The notes beneath the pieces are model-generated. The model ran no database searches. It was given only the letters and a program-made list of their open reading frames with translations, and was not told where the DNA came from. DNA of 64,000 nt from Petrosia ficiformis (lineage: Eukaryota; Porifera; Demospongiae; Haplosclerida; Petrosiidae). This document shows, in pieces, positions 12,701 to 24,400 of the stretch. Both the position numbers and the translations under genes were made by a program. Within the stretch, counting starts at the first letter, position 1, and each line of letters opens with the position of its first letter. The stretch lies in contig OX345638.1 in NCBI GenBank assembly GCA_947044365.1, positions 5,344,201 through 5,408,200 on the forward strand, in the 5' to 3' direction.

Positions 12701-15700
12701 AACTTGATAATCAGAGCAATTTTCAATACCGACTAATTAATTGATCAGTCAATTAATTAATTAATCATCCCAGCCCTAGTAGCAATGTCACAATCTGCTC
12801 ATAAGAATTAATAAATACTTTCTTACTGATTGATAATCAGTAGTAAAGGGCGATACTAATACCAAAATATTGATATCACTGATATCATCAACCTCTTCCT
12901 CTCAGGCACGATATTCATTTAAAAAAAATTTTGATCCAATACTAGTCTTTCACACCTCTATGTTAATCTGACACACCCATTTATCTCATAGTGCTTACAC
13001 ATTTTTAACTGAATTTGTATAAAATTCAGTGTTTATCTAGTCATGTGCATTACATGCATGTGATACTATCAGAGATGTAGAAAGAAAGAAAGAAAGAAAG
13101 ACACCTGAGGCAATGGAAAAATGAAAATGAGGTGGGATTCGAACCCACGACACTCTGTACTCCAGACAGATGGTCTACCAACTGAGCTACTAAGGTTGCA
13201 CAGCTGGCAGGGTCTGAATCAAACATCTCATACGCCTGTATTACATGCATGCACATTACAAGTATCGGTATAGTACTCGATACCATCAATACTGATTCTC
13301 AAATTACTGGTATTGCCCCATCACTAATAATCACTATCACTAATAATCACCCTTTGAACAAGGCTTCCCAAAAATTTTGTGCAAGTTTGTCGATTGAAAA
13401 AGTTCTGTATGTGATCTTTGGTGTTGGTCTGTACCTACAGACCTATTGTGGGTTTTGTTATGAGGTTTATATAATGATATCCATAATTACAACATCCTGT
13501 CTGAGTAAGGCATTGTGACTTTTAGTTAATGAAACTATAACTAAATGAAATGAAAGTATATCTAATAATTATAACTAAAATGAGTGTTTAACTTGAACTC
13601 AAAAAGAACTCAATAATGATCAGATGACAACTCACTAGCTACATGTAATAAAATAATATAGATGTACAGTGGCATGAGATACTTCCAAAAGTGTGAATGG
13701 GAGACGTCTAGCACAAATCATCCATTTCAACATTTTAAAATTATTATTAATAAAAATAATTATTACTACATTAATTATGTGATGTCGTATTTATTTAGAG
13801 TCTCATTTAACTAAGACAATTATTAAATACAATAGTATTTGAAATCATGTGATCACTAAATGTGTATGACAATAAGAATAAACAAGATGTATAGAGAAAA
13901 AAGTATCCCTTTGACTGCTTTGTGTTGTCCAGCATTCAGACACATCAACCTACTATAGTTGATTATCTACTCTTTCACGACCTCGTAGAACATTAGGAAT
14001 ATATTTCAGGTAGAATAGCTAGATATTAGTTCCAGTTTCTACATAACTAAACAGCTTTCTTTCTGCTGGTCTATAGAGCTCGAGCATGCATTCTTTTACG
14101 TGCATGCCCATTAATTGACTGAATGATGTAACTTCCTTAACTACGTATACAACGCATACTCGAGTAAGTGACACAAGAACATATATATATATATATATAT
14201 AAACATACATCGAACCCATGGGAAAGCAATCATAGGGATGGCCCTACGGGCCATAATAAAAATTTTCCAATAACAATATGTAGGAATACAAAACCCAAGG
14301 TCGGGATGGGTAACAGCAGGAACACTATTAAACAAACCACTTCCATATAATATGAGGTAACAGTAATTTAATATAATTAAGTATAAACACAACACAAACT
14401 GAATTTTAAAATGTTGTTAGTATTATTTCTCTTCCTAACAGACATGATAAACAACTCCAATGCAAGTTACATTTCACAATCTAGTATTTAATTACATGTA
14501 CAATGGAACATCCTCGAATTATTCCCATTCCAATTCCAATGCATACAAGTTACATTTCACAATCTAGTATTTAATCACATGTACAATGGAACATCCTCGA
14601 ATTATTCCCATTCCAATTCCAATACCATACAATTACATTTCACAATCTAGTATTTAATTACATGTATAATAGAACATCCTCGAATTATTCCCATTCCAAT
14701 TCCAATACCATACAGTTACATTTCACAATCTAGTATTCAATTACATGTATAATGGAACATCCTTGAATTATTCCCATTCCATCAGATCAATTCCAATGCC
14801 ACACAAGTTACATTTCACAATCTAGTATTTAACTATGTATAATTAGATCAATTCCAATACCATACAAATTACATTTCATAGTATGCTAGTATTTTAATTA
14901 CTATGTGCCAACTAATTTGCAAAGGAATTTAATTTAGTTCCAATACTCAACACTTGATAGTTTTACAATACCTATTATTATTATTGTGAGTGAGAAAACA
15001 GTAAAATATTGCAATACTAATCTGCATGTACTATTCAGAGTCAAGTCTTGTCCTCCGATTACCACATCCTATGAGCTAAATACTGCTTGCAGGGTTCATA
15101 TAGTGAAGAGGAAGGGAGGAATATCCCCTACTCTAGATTTCAGGTCAAATTTACGTCAACATCTCAGCTACAATCCTTTGGGGCCACAAAAGCCACCAGA
15201 TGCCACCTCAGAGAGCCTAAAGGTAAAACTTTTCCAGGGGGAGCATACCCCCAAGAACCCTCCTGAAGCAGTGTTCTTTGCATGATCGATTGTTTCTCCT
15301 CCTGTATGTAATCCTGGTCTGGAACAAAATCTTGGTCCAAGCCTGAAATGTCCTTTCTACTTGAAAAAGAATGTTCATTGTCAACATCCTTTTTAAGTGG
15401 AAAGGACGTTTGATGCTTGAAACAACTGTTCCAGACTGTCTTTTACATGTAGAATGTGGTTGTGTAGAAGAGCAAGCAACTAATACTCCACAATAAACAA
15501 ATTAGCAAACATAAATTTAAAGTATATATATATATACCATATATACATTGAATTGCTGTATTTGATAAAGTGAGGGGTCAGAGGCTATGAAAATCAGTCA
15601 TTTGGCAAATACAGTGATTACTCTAAACTACAACCAGTACGGGACATCCTATGTATCCCGGGATACTTAGTATAATGGGAATACAGTATTATTATCATAA

Positions 15701-18700
15701 CCAGTATGGGACATCCTATGTATCCCGGGATACTTAGTATAATGGGAATACAGTATTACCACCATAACCAGTGTGGGACGTCCTATGTATCCCGGGATAC
15801 TTAGAATAATGGAAATAGTGTATTACCCTAAACCATGAGCAGCATGGGACATCCTCAAATATTCTAGTAATGCATGCAATATCATAGCATATTGAAGGGA
15901 TTAATTAGGATGTCTTGGACATCTGAAGGCAAATCTGGACATGTGTGGGCTAATAATAATTTTGACAAACACTTAATTGCTCATTATTCTGCCATTGTGC
16001 ACAAGTAACTAACAATATTTTGGGATCTAGGTGGAGTGATAGTTCCTTTTTTGGATACCAGATTTCATTGGAAATTGATGAATAATGAGTATATTAATAT
16101 AAGTGTTTGTCAAAATGGCCAAATGACTGATTTTCCCATTCAAGGTTATATATATATGAAAGATACTCCAGTATCAGTAGGAATGAACTTAATAGTGTTT
16201 ATGAAGGTCTAACATAATTACATTTTCATATCTGATAGAATATAATTCCTATCCATTGGATGCTATTGTTGATATCATATATGTTTACAAAATGAATGCA
16301 TTTGACAGTTAAATAATATGTCAACATGATGTACATGTACACTACATACATGTACATGTACACTATTAGAGTACATATACTTGTACATGTACACTATTAT
16401 ATACTCAATTAGAGTACATAAATGTACATGTACACTGTTACAGTACATACATGTACATATATAGTTTTTACATGTACATGTACCCAATTAAAGTACATAA
16501 ATGTACATGTATACAATTAGAGGACATACATGTACACAATTAAAGTACACACATGTACACAATTTAAGTACATACATGTACACAATTACAGTACATACAT
16601 GGACACAATTAAAGTACATACATCTACATGAAAATTCATGTGCCTAGCATGCTAGCAAAAGGTGTAGAAACAATTAACAAACAAACACAACAAACAGACA
16701 TGTATATAAATGTACATGTACACTACATGTACATGTCTGTATATGTACACTATGTGTACATATACATATATACACTACCTACAAGTACATGTACACTACA
16801 TGTATATATGTACACTACATGTATATACATGTATACACGCTACTACCTGCATGTACATATACACTACATGTAAATTACACGTATCTGCACTATACCAATA
16901 TATATGCACATAATTATAATCCTAATTATATTTAAACCAGTGGTATATATATGCGCAGAGGTATGTACATGTACATGTACAAGTACATGTATGTACACTT
17001 GTACAGTGAGGCTGGGTTCACATAATGACACAAAGCCTTGCATCATGTTCGTTGCATCATGATAAAATTCTGAAAACTAATTGGTTAAATGCAACACAGT
17101 TGACAACTATCCTCACGTTACATCTCATCTAACAATGTTGAAGGAAGTGTATCACATTTACAATACAATCCAAAGAAACACAAAGCCTTGTATATATCAT
17201 TATGTGAACCCAGACTTAATGGTATAAAAACTATTTCTTACCTATATTTAGTAATGGTATATTTTGTCTTTTCATACAATCCAATGCTATCTGAACATTC
17301 TCTAATCTCTGAAGTCTTAAACGTGGGGACTTGTGGTACCTGAATAGATAATTAATTAAGATAATAATTATTGTATGTATATACATGTAGGTAAAACATT
17401 ATATCCTCTGACACAGGACAATAACACATACTGTACGGTTACATACAAGACGTTTATTTTGGGAGGGGAAAGAATTGATCATATGAAAAACACTGCTAAC
17501 GGGAGGGAGAGCCTGAGGGGCATTTGGGGTGGGGGTTGACGGATCTTGGGTTATACCCTGAGGATATTTTTGCGCTCTCTGGTAGTTTACAGAACTCCAG
17601 AAGACTTGTAGCTGAAATGTTGTAGCATGTTGAAATAAATTTGGTTTAAAATCTAGGCAGTAAACTTAAGTTAGGGAGATACCCTGCAATTCTAGTATGT
17701 ATGATAACATATAGTGTTTCTCCCTATTAAAGGTAGAGGAGTGCAACAGTGGTACATGAAATTTGAGGAAAAAAATGTTGTAAAACAGTGTTTTCTGTAT
17801 AAGCTATAAACTAACATGGAGGGAGAGCCATTGTACCACCCCTTATGAGAAACACTGCATACAGTTACATGTACATTGTACATGTATTACATGTATAATT
17901 ATGTACATGTACAATTATCTACATGTACATGTGTATATAATCTGTACACATTATGGAAGTGGTTTGATTCAGAATTATTAACTACATGTACTTAATTCGT
18001 TTCGTTTACAATTTGGAAGTTTTATTGACTACCAGAGATATAATTTGAAGCATGGGCCAAATTGGCTCAATATTGGTTAGTGCGTGTGTCATTGGGAATA
18101 TGCATATCTTGAGCCAATTAACAAAGCGTTAATGCATTTAGTGACAATAATTGCAGTCATAATTAAATCATAATGCCACCGTTTGCCCCGTTTGCCCCAA
18201 AGAGAGAACTGTGTAGTGCCAAGTAAGAAGGTCTTTTGCCAGTGGTACACCATGCGAGCTAATCAAACACATCTACTATGTTAATAGTTATAACTAGTGT
18301 ACTGGTCTTAGACTCTTAGTACATATTTATTCAACAGGGTATGTAGACATACATGTATCCTGGATGGATATTTGGATTCCCCAACATATAATAGATCTAA
18401 TAATGAACTATCCATTTGTGGGAAACACTGTTTACAATGTATAATTTGATCAATTATAATTAAATTCATTATGCATAATTATTTATCAATATGTTTAAAC
18501 AACAAGGAAATGAAGTAACGTGTCAAATCCTCCATGGAACTACCCTCCCTCCATTATTAGGCATTCTCTCTCCTCTTTCAAATAGAGGTTAATAATTTAG
18601 TCATTCAATACAACATGAAATATAATTGTAGTAAATACATCAATGTTTATGATAAACTTATATGGTGCGTCGTTTCTTCAATGAGCTTCTTATTTGGCAC

Positions 18701-21483
18701 TGCACAGTTCTCTCTTTGGGCCAGATGGCACAGTTAATTATGATTATATTGTCACTAACAGAATTAAGTGTTTGTTAATTGACTAAAGATACATTCGCAA
18801 TGGCGCACACAGTAACTATTGTTCAGCCTATTTGGCCCATGCTTCAAAACATATCAAAACTTGTGAATACATGTACATGTATACTATACATATACTTGTA
18901 CCGTAGTACATATATGTACTACATTTGTAATGCATACATGTATATGTACATGCAGTACATGTTACATACACTGTACATCCATGTACATGTAGTACATACG
19001 CTGTATATATACAGTAGTAGTATATACATGTACATGTAGCATATACATGTACAAATACAGTTATAAATACATGTACACGTATATACCACTATATTTGCAG
19101 TACATGTACTCATAGAAGTAACAGTGATGTAGTTACATGTAAATGTTACATGCACCATATATATATATATATATACTATACATACAATGTACATTGTATA
19201 TAAATTTCACACATGGGCACAATTACAATGCAATATATTAAATTATCAATATTACTATTACCTTAAATATCTATTACTATTGCTAACACCTCCTAAGCTA
19301 GTGTAATATAATTATTATAATTACTATTACCTTAAAAATCAGTATATTACTATTACTATTACTAATAGCTCCAAAGTCAGTGTAATATACATTAAAAATC
19401 AATATATTACTATCACTATTACTGAATTACTATAGCACTCAGGTTTCTTTGAAATTCTTTATATTTAATGTTCATATGTTTCTCAAAAACAGAATCAGTA
19501 AATCTACAGCTTTCAAACCAAAAACAGTTCCCTCCAATACTGAAAAGTATCTCTACTGGCCCTACTATTAATGAACATATCCCTTACTATTACTATTACC
19601 TCAACATTGAGATTGTATATTAATACTATTACTTCACTGTCTATTACTATTACTATTACTATTACCTCAACTTTTTAATTACCTATTACTATTACTATTA
19701 TCTATCACTATTACCCTATGTCTGTAATTCAGGGCTGGGCAATACTGACATTTTTACTATCACAATAGTTAGTAATTACTAAAATGACAGTGAATACTAT
19801 CATGACAGCGATGGACATAAAAATGGTTACATATAATAAACACAGTTCCTTTCAATTTGTTAGTTTCTTGGTATAGGAGTATGGGATTCGAGGGACAGCT
19901 TTTGTGATTCAGTAGATTTCTGTTTACTATTTTGCTACTAGGAGTCTGTAATTTTGACATAGGAGTAAGAATATTTGACTTTCTTTTTATATTCACAACC
20001 TAAGATTCTACAAAGCACTTTTCTTATTTGGTTCTGCAAATTTTCCTTCTATTGCAGGGAAACCACAATACTGCTAAACATCGCTCTTAGAACCTTCCAA
20101 TGGAAGACCCTCTAGTTCACAATCTAAAGCTATGTCACTTGTAGAATCAGTTGCCATTTTATTTACACTTCTCTTAGAGTTTACACATGTGGCAATGTGG
20201 GTATGGTGATTAGTGTGCGCATGCACAATCCCATGTGTTTACTTTGGCTATAAAGAATTTAGACTATCGTCATCGTGATAATAAGCACTGACGACAATGA
20301 TAGTTGGACTATCATCACAATCTCCCAGCCTTAGTCTGTATATACATGTAATACAGTTATGCATGTATAAATGTATAATCACAACATCAAAAGGTTTATA
20401 ATAATAACTAATACGTCTCTTGTGTATACTGGTTTCATGCCTGATTTATTCATGAGCCACACACCCCATAGCAATGGACTCAAGTCGTGAATATTATTAC
20501 AAGTACACATGACAATTATGTACCTACATGTAAGAACAGATAATTTTGACTTTTTGAGTAAACAATTTTGTTTATATGTTTATGTGTAATCACTCATTGT
20601 GTGACCATTTCATACAGTAAACTACTGCATGAAATTAGGCATCTAAAACAACTAATATTTAATGTTCCTACATACAGTATCACTGTACTTTAATTGACTA
20701 CAGTGTACATTGTTAGTAAAGTACACTGTACTTCGAATGTACATGTACTACACAGTATTACACATTAGTACTATGCTATCTCATACAAATGTAAAGGGAA
20801 TTCACCCATTACAGTACAAAGTAGTACTATAGTTAGGTGTTGTATCAAGTTTCACTGCCTGTATAAAATGCTCAACTAATGAATGCAAGTGTTGGATCAA
20901 ATCATTTACTTCAATCGGTCAGTTTTTCTAAATACAATCCCATTAAAACATTGATCAGCTTACCTAATGAATTGTATTGATTGTGGTGCTACAATTTTCA
21001 TTAATTCAATTAGAACTAAACCATCTTTAAGACCAGAACGTAAGTCTGTTATGTGCATCTGATGTTCTGAAGATTTCAATTGTTGATTAATCCACTGTGT
21101 GAAGCTAGTCTGTTGTTCTTTAACCCAATCAGTATCATCATTCTTACCAGATACACTGCCATTGCTAATAAATAGATGGATAGATAGATAGACAGATACA
21201 CAGATAGAATGTATAATATACCTGTTCATCTATATATACATTTATAGGACACACCACACACACAGCTTTATCTCACACACACACATGCACACACACTTTG
21301 ATGGATGAACACACTCACAGTTGTACACACACACACACAAACACACACACACACGCACACACACTTTGATTGCTTTGTTAGTGATGGATTAGTATCAGGA
21401 TGTGAACTCAGTAGAGAGAAGACATCTCCTCCACTACCCAATCTAGCCCTCCTAGGACTTCTGGATCCAATAACTGTAGCCAT
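1646..21483 (-). CDS. Filamin-like actin cross-linker with three CH domains (jitterbug type), whole gene
   Basis: Six exons join in phase: 21483-21365, 21164-20964, 17339-17242, 7464-7325, 6651-6463 and 5497-1646, giving 4599 nt and 1532 aa. All introns are GT-AG. Order: a short basic N-terminus; CH1 at about 50-157 (QWINQQL, DLRSGLKDGL, LENVQIAL, IVDGNLKLTLGL); CH2 at about 172-272 (ITNFSTDWNNG); a third CH at about 279-382 (DWVNGVVPDHQIINF); a Glu-rich predicted coiled coil at about 430-730; and eight Ig-filamin repeats at about 800-1532, most ending in an SPF-type motif. Filamins cross-link F-actin through the CH pair and act as membrane and signalling scaffolds. Three CH domains before few repeats is the layout of Drosophila Jitterbug rather than vertebrate filamins. 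The 5' exons have duplicated, broken copies at 41-44 kb and 61 kb. Confidence 0.9.
5905..6415. mobile_element. MITE copy, family with CCCTATGATTGCTTT ends (diverged)
   Basis: It begins near 5920 with CCCTATGATTGCTTTG and ends near 6400 with the inverted form GCAAAGCAATTATAG. Internal blocks (CACTT..GCA.G..GTTGTATACATAGTTAAGGAA; CTCGGTCAATTAAT) match copies at 13.9, 22.4, 28.6, 30.3 and 45.2 kb. It has no coding capacity, is non-autonomous, and lies in filamin intron 5. Confidence 0.6.
6463..6651 (-). CDS. Filamin-like gene, exon 5 (CH2)
   Basis: 189 nt, 63 codons, phase 0 on both sides. It encodes AFLPQSNITNF through KKLDVPQ, the core of the second CH domain with the W-N-N-G-I-I-L-S-A-L-I-D signature. 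The donor is CAA|GTAAGA at 6462. The acceptor is preceded by a long (CT)n tract on the minus strand that supplies the pyrimidine tract. Confidence 0.92.
6664..6727. repeat. (AG)n microsatellite next to the exon 5 acceptor
   Basis: An uninterrupted AG run of about 64 bp. On the gene strand it reads (CT)n and ends about 12 nt upstream of the CAG acceptor of filamin exon 5, so it occupies the pyrimidine-tract position. Confidence 0.9.
7325..7464 (-). CDS. Filamin-like gene, exon 4 (end of CH1, start of CH2)
   Basis: 140 nt between AATAG|AACCAG and TTACAA|GTGAGT. It encodes (E)PADIVDGNLKLTLGLL, the strongly conserved C-terminal helix of a type 1 CH domain, then the linker and KTSTRKAMLAWLQ at the start of CH2. 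The first two bases complete a codon with the last G of exon 3. Confidence 0.92.
7526..7862. repeat. Minisatellite, ~31 bp unit
   Basis: About ten or eleven imperfect tandem copies of a unit like ACTGACTGATTAGCCAGAGT plus CCGATACCCAAAC. It lies in filamin intron 3, just upstream (gene sense) of exon 4. Confidence 0.85.
8541..8705. mobile_element. Short foldback MITE
   Basis: An imperfect palindrome. ATTTACTCGCCATTCCAGTG...TTTTGTACAGGAAGTCAATG on the left mirrors CATTGGCTTCCTGTACAAAA...GAATAGTGTGAGCAATT on the right. Relatives occur at 15950-16115, 22195-22355 and 44965-45150. It is non-coding. Confidence 0.55.
8706..13074. repeat. Filamin intron 3, interspersed repeat blocks, no gene seen
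   Basis: No coding signal was recognised. The stretch holds repeated blocks: (a) a ~150 bp block with AACAAGGCTTCCAAAAATT and CTATTGTGGGTTTTGTTATGAGG at about 9290-9450 and 11490-11640, and again at 13345-13505; (b) a ~400 bp block (TGACTTTTAGTTAATGAAAC, then GTGATGTCATA) at about 10420-10870 and 11720-12200, and again at 13505-13880; (c) a ~100 bp tandem (CATCACATCTTATTATATACAT) at about 9480-9720, also present at 39.75 kb and 59.85 kb; (d) a palindromic TAGTACTATAGTACTA-type block at 11080-11350, related to 20655-20880 and 43125-43390. Confidence 0.6.
13075..13212 (-). mobile_element. tRNA-derived SINE
   Basis: On the minus strand a tRNA-like head is visible: D-arm GTAGCTCAGTTGGTAGA, an anticodon arm whose loop reads CTGGAGT, and a T-arm GTGGGTTCGAATCCCAC (B box). 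The acceptor stem does not pair, and a TTTTCATTTT/GCCTCAGGTGTC body with a (TTTC)n tail follows, so this is a SINE with internal pol III promoter boxes and not a functional tRNA gene. The body and tail recur at about 62247-62325. Confidence 0.8.
13345..13880. repeat. Third copy of the intron 3 repeat blocks
   Basis: 13345-13505 repeats the GGCTTCC...TATTGTGGGTTTTGTTATGAGG block and 13505-13880 the TGACTTTTAGTTAATGAAAC...GTGATGTC block seen near 9.3-12.2 kb. It is non-coding. Confidence 0.6.
13880..14262. mobile_element. MITE copy, GGCCCGTAGGGCC family
   Basis: The left end is ATAGAGAAAAAAGTATCCCT and the right end GCAATCATAGGGATGGCCCT followed by ACGGGCCATA. The interior carries the family marks TTCCTTAACTACGTATACAA and CTGCTGGTCTATAGAGCTCG, and an (AT)n run at 14179-14202. 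It has no coding capacity. Confidence 0.7.
14455..14890. repeat. Tandem repeat, ~83-86 bp unit, about five copies
   Basis: Each unit contains AGTTACATTTCACAATCTAG, an ATTACATGTA core and GAACATCCTCGAATTATTCC. The last copies decay. It lies in filamin intron 3. Confidence 0.85.
15625..15840. repeat. ~67 bp tandem repeat, three copies
   Basis: The unit contains AACCAGTAYGGGACATCC, TATGTATCCCGGGATACTTA and GTATAATGGGAATACAGTAT. The same array, extended and diverged, lies at 40383-40690. Confidence 0.85.
15950..16115. mobile_element. Foldback MITE
   Basis: The left arm TTTTGACAAACACTTAATTG...CTCATTATTCTGCCATT is mirrored by the right arm AATAATGAGTAT...AAGTGTTTGTCAAAATGGC. It is of the same type as the elements at 8.55 and 22.2 kb. 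Confidence 0.6.
16325..17005. repeat. TACATG/TGTACA simple-sequence region
   Basis: Degenerate ACATGTACATGTAC-type self-complementary repeats in runs of 20-60 bp. Open frames here are artefacts of the repeat (Cys/Tyr/Thr/Met/Val/His only). Matching tracts lie at 40900-41260 and 60340-61040. Confidence 0.85.
17242..17339 (-). CDS. Filamin-like gene, exon 3 (CH1 middle)
   Basis: 98 nt between CTATTCAG|G and AATATAG|GTAAGA. It encodes (R)YHKSPRLRLQRLENVQIALD to NIPLLNI, the central CH1 helices (filamin signature R-x-x-x-L-E-N-V). Copies at 41461-41558 and 61267-61369 derive from it. Confidence 0.92.
17343..20960. other. Filamin intron 2, no gene; simple repeats
   Basis: No exon-like frame was recognised. 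It contains TACATG repeats at 18865-19200, ATTACT-type repeats at about 19240-19700, and a block repeated at 42180-42480 and 62170-62640 (GCATGGGCCAAATTGGCTCA; TTTGGATTCCCCAACATAT). 20655-20880 is a palindromic TACTTTA/TAAAGTA repeat related to 11.1 kb and 43.1 kb. Confidence 0.6.
19240..19700. repeat. (ATTACT)n-like degenerate repeat
   Basis: Runs of ATTACTATTACT and TATTACTATTACCTTA alternate with short unique segments. The left part recurs at 63300-63457. Confidence 0.8.
20964..21164 (-). CDS. Filamin-like gene, exon 2 (start of CH1)
   Basis: 201 nt between TTATTAG|C and TTCATTAG|GTAAGC. It encodes NGSVSGKNDDTDWVKEQQTS and on through FTQWINQQL and DLRSGLKDGLVLIELMKIV, the N-terminal half of CH1 with its actin-binding-site region. 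A near-identical, still open copy is at 43483-43683. Confidence 0.92.
21260..21364. repeat. (AC)n microsatellite containing the exon 1 donor
   Basis: AC-rich runs separated by short unique words. On the gene strand the last run reads GTGTGTGTGCGTGTG directly after exon 1, so the donor GT is the first dinucleotide of the microsatellite. Confidence 0.8.
21365..21483 (-). CDS. Filamin-like gene, exon 1 with start codon
   Basis: The ATG at 21483-21481 opens MATVIGSRSPRRARLG, a basic N-terminus, and 119 nt run to TCAAA|GTGTGT. The phase matches exon 2 (AA plus C gives Asn). The start is supported by comparison with the duplicate at 44.3 kb, where this ATG has become ATT. Any upstream UTR exon was not identified. 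Confidence 0.85.
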
Positions 21484-24400
21484 CAAATGAATTTATCTAC
21501 AAGTTAAGAGATAGAAGACTTTGAAACTAATGTTATAACAATTTTAAATAGATTACAGATTGAATAGTTCATTTCATTGTAATAAGCCACTTACATTTAA
21601 TTACAATGTGTCTTATGATTATACATGTAATGTAGGACAAACATTTGCGTTGCTTATTAAGACAGGTTCATCAGTGTTAGAAAATATAATATTATGTTAC
21701 TGGGTATAATAACATCAGTAGGTTAATTACTGAATTCACAAGCAACCTCATCTCTTTAGGATAATAGAAGCCAAATATAAGGAAGCCAAGCAAGAACTGC
21801 CAAAAAGGTAAATTACTTCCTGCTTAACTTTGCTGTACAAAATAGCTAAATAGCAAGTGTTTTAAAGAGAGGGTGTTGCCTCACAGATTAAATAACCAAA
21901 GTATGGCCTTGTCTCTAGACCATCACTACATAGAGATTATTAAAACACATCATACAATCTTCATTATTTCCAAACACTTAACAAAAGGCTGATAAAACAG
22001 GATATTTGAGGACTTTTTTCGGCTTCTATTTTCTTTACTACATTCATGTCTGATATAATAATTACGATACTGACATAATTATGTTAATTAAATTACACAA
22101 CACAATAGACTATTAGTCTAATAGGAAATGAATATAATTGTGACATAATTTCGAAAAAAGACCTTCTCCCATAAAATAGTTCTGGAGAATCTGGACAAAC
22201 ACTTACATTGAATCACTCGCTATTCTGCCATTTTATACAGAAAGGCAATGCAGGTTGGTGTCCACAAAGAGCTATCTTAGATACAACAGTTTGTTGGCTT
22301 CCTATACAGAATGACTGAATAACGAGTGGTTGAAGGTGTCTCACAAAAATTATTTTGAGGAGCAGATCCCATTTTTTTGATAATTATATCATATTTAATA
22401 TGATATAATGAAAAGAAGTATTCCTATGATTGCTTTGTGATGAACACATATCAATCACTGCTGATGTCTCTACTCTTCTGTGTACTCGAAAACTGAGGCC
22501 TGAAGAACTAGGTGTAAATGCAGTCTAAGTTGATGAAACTGAAGCACTACTTCAAGATTCTAAATGACTACGTAGTTCCTCATGTCTGAAACTCAGATTT
22601 TTACATTATCTATAAACTGTTTATCTGCAGTTATTAGTATTATTTACATTTTAAAATTCTTCCTGAATCTTCCTGCTAGTCTATAGCTGAAACACGTGCT
22701 CTTTTATGCATCACATCCAATAATTGAACAAGCTCCTTGGAATGACGCAAAATCCTTAACTACGTATACAATGTATACTCATATTAGATATATTGGAACC
22801 TTGAACCCGTGGGAAAGCAATCATAAGGACGGGCCTATGGGCCATAAAAAGGTGCATAATAATTATACTAAGTATACTATATTAGTGTTTTATGAACATA
22901 GGTGTCATCAATATTCAATTAGTGAGATAATAATCTCTCTAAAATATTCATTATTCTCCTATTTTGTATAGGATACCAAAAACACACTCAATTATAAATA
23001 CAATAATTTAATCAAAAAATATTTGAAATATTTTCATTCCTTTAGTGTATAACATACTAAAGAGTTTATATAAACATATTGGCTTCGTAGTCAATACTAA
23101 ATGTAACATAAATATAACAACTATATATCAGGTATTTAGTGAATATTTGTAATAATTATAGATCATGTAAATTAGTCTGATAAATAAAAACACACAACAC
23201 ATGTCTGTTATTTAATTATCTTTACACACGATATATTAGTAGAAATAGTGATGTAGTGATGTAATACTGAATTTAATTTAGTATGATAAACTGATGACTT
23301 CAGATATACAAACAGTTCCATTATATGACCTACTATATCGAATTGCTCTTAATGATCGGGGTTCCCCAGGATTTTCCAAAACTGGCGTGGGACACCCCTC
23401 CTCAGATTTATGAAGTAAACTACTAGAATCAATCATACTGAATCTAATTGAACATATTCCTGCCACCATATATTCTATTTGCTACACAATAATGTGCTAT
23501 GCTATGTGTATTATTCTGATTTACCCTAAACAGTTTTGTATTGCCTATACACATGGCAATCCCTATGATTGCTTTGATGGGGTTTAGTGTATATAGCTTT
23601 ATGATTATCTATACATAATTACTTGCTGGTCACATATTCATTACATACATGTACACTTTTAAGAAACTATGTCATTTTAGGAGGCTCTGTTTATTGATAA
23701 GCATGCTATGAATGTGCACTCAAGCTACAGGAGGAAGAAAGCTGCTTGTACAAATTGTAACTATAACTGAAATACATTTCAAAATAAGAAGAATGACAAA
23801 GAAATGAAAATAATTTAGTATATTGTTGGATTTTAGGCATGAGAAAGACTAGATCTGAAATGATTATTGGTCATCACAAAGTAATCCAGTTACATCAGTC
23901 AATAATAAACGATACTGATATATTAATGGCTGATGATAACCAAATAGAACTATGAATTCAATTATAGCTATAGTAAGTAACGATAGTTAACAGCCCACTC
24001 TGAGCTAGTGGTTAAAAAAGTTTGGTACCAAAAGATGAACATTGGTTAACTGGACCATTTCCAATAGAGAAGAGGGGATGCTCTGGGACTCCTCCCCCAC
24101 CCCCTTAAAAAATTATGCTATAATATAATTATACAAATACCACAAAACAAAGCCCTCAATACTAAACATCTTGTAATAATCCCTGTACTATGACATGCAC
24201 ACAAACAAATGAACATAGACACACACACCCACACTCAAGTACTATTAGACTATTAGTAGTAATATACCAAGTGCACACATTGTTTACATATCTACACCTA
24301 TTCTTATAATAACTGATATATTTATATACCATAATCTATTATTATGAAGACACTAATCTATTAACTGTATTTTAAGTATAATAATTATACTAAAATGCTT

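Noticed and set aside
13120..13200. Functional tRNA gene
   Set aside because: D, anticodon and T arms are visible but the acceptor stem does not pair, and a SINE body with a simple-repeat tail follows.
16275..16913. Several Cys/Tyr/Met-rich open frames
   Set aside because: They are products of TACATG/TGTACA simple repeats, which stay open in many frames on both strands.
19600..19700. Telomere-like or interstitial telomeric repeat
   Set aside because: The ATTACT unit is degenerate and is not TTAGGG; it is part of a duplicated AT-rich repeat.
23278..23469. Minus-strand 63-residue frame conserved near 46.1 kb
   Set aside because: The duplicate does not keep the frame, so conservation reflects segmental duplication and not coding.
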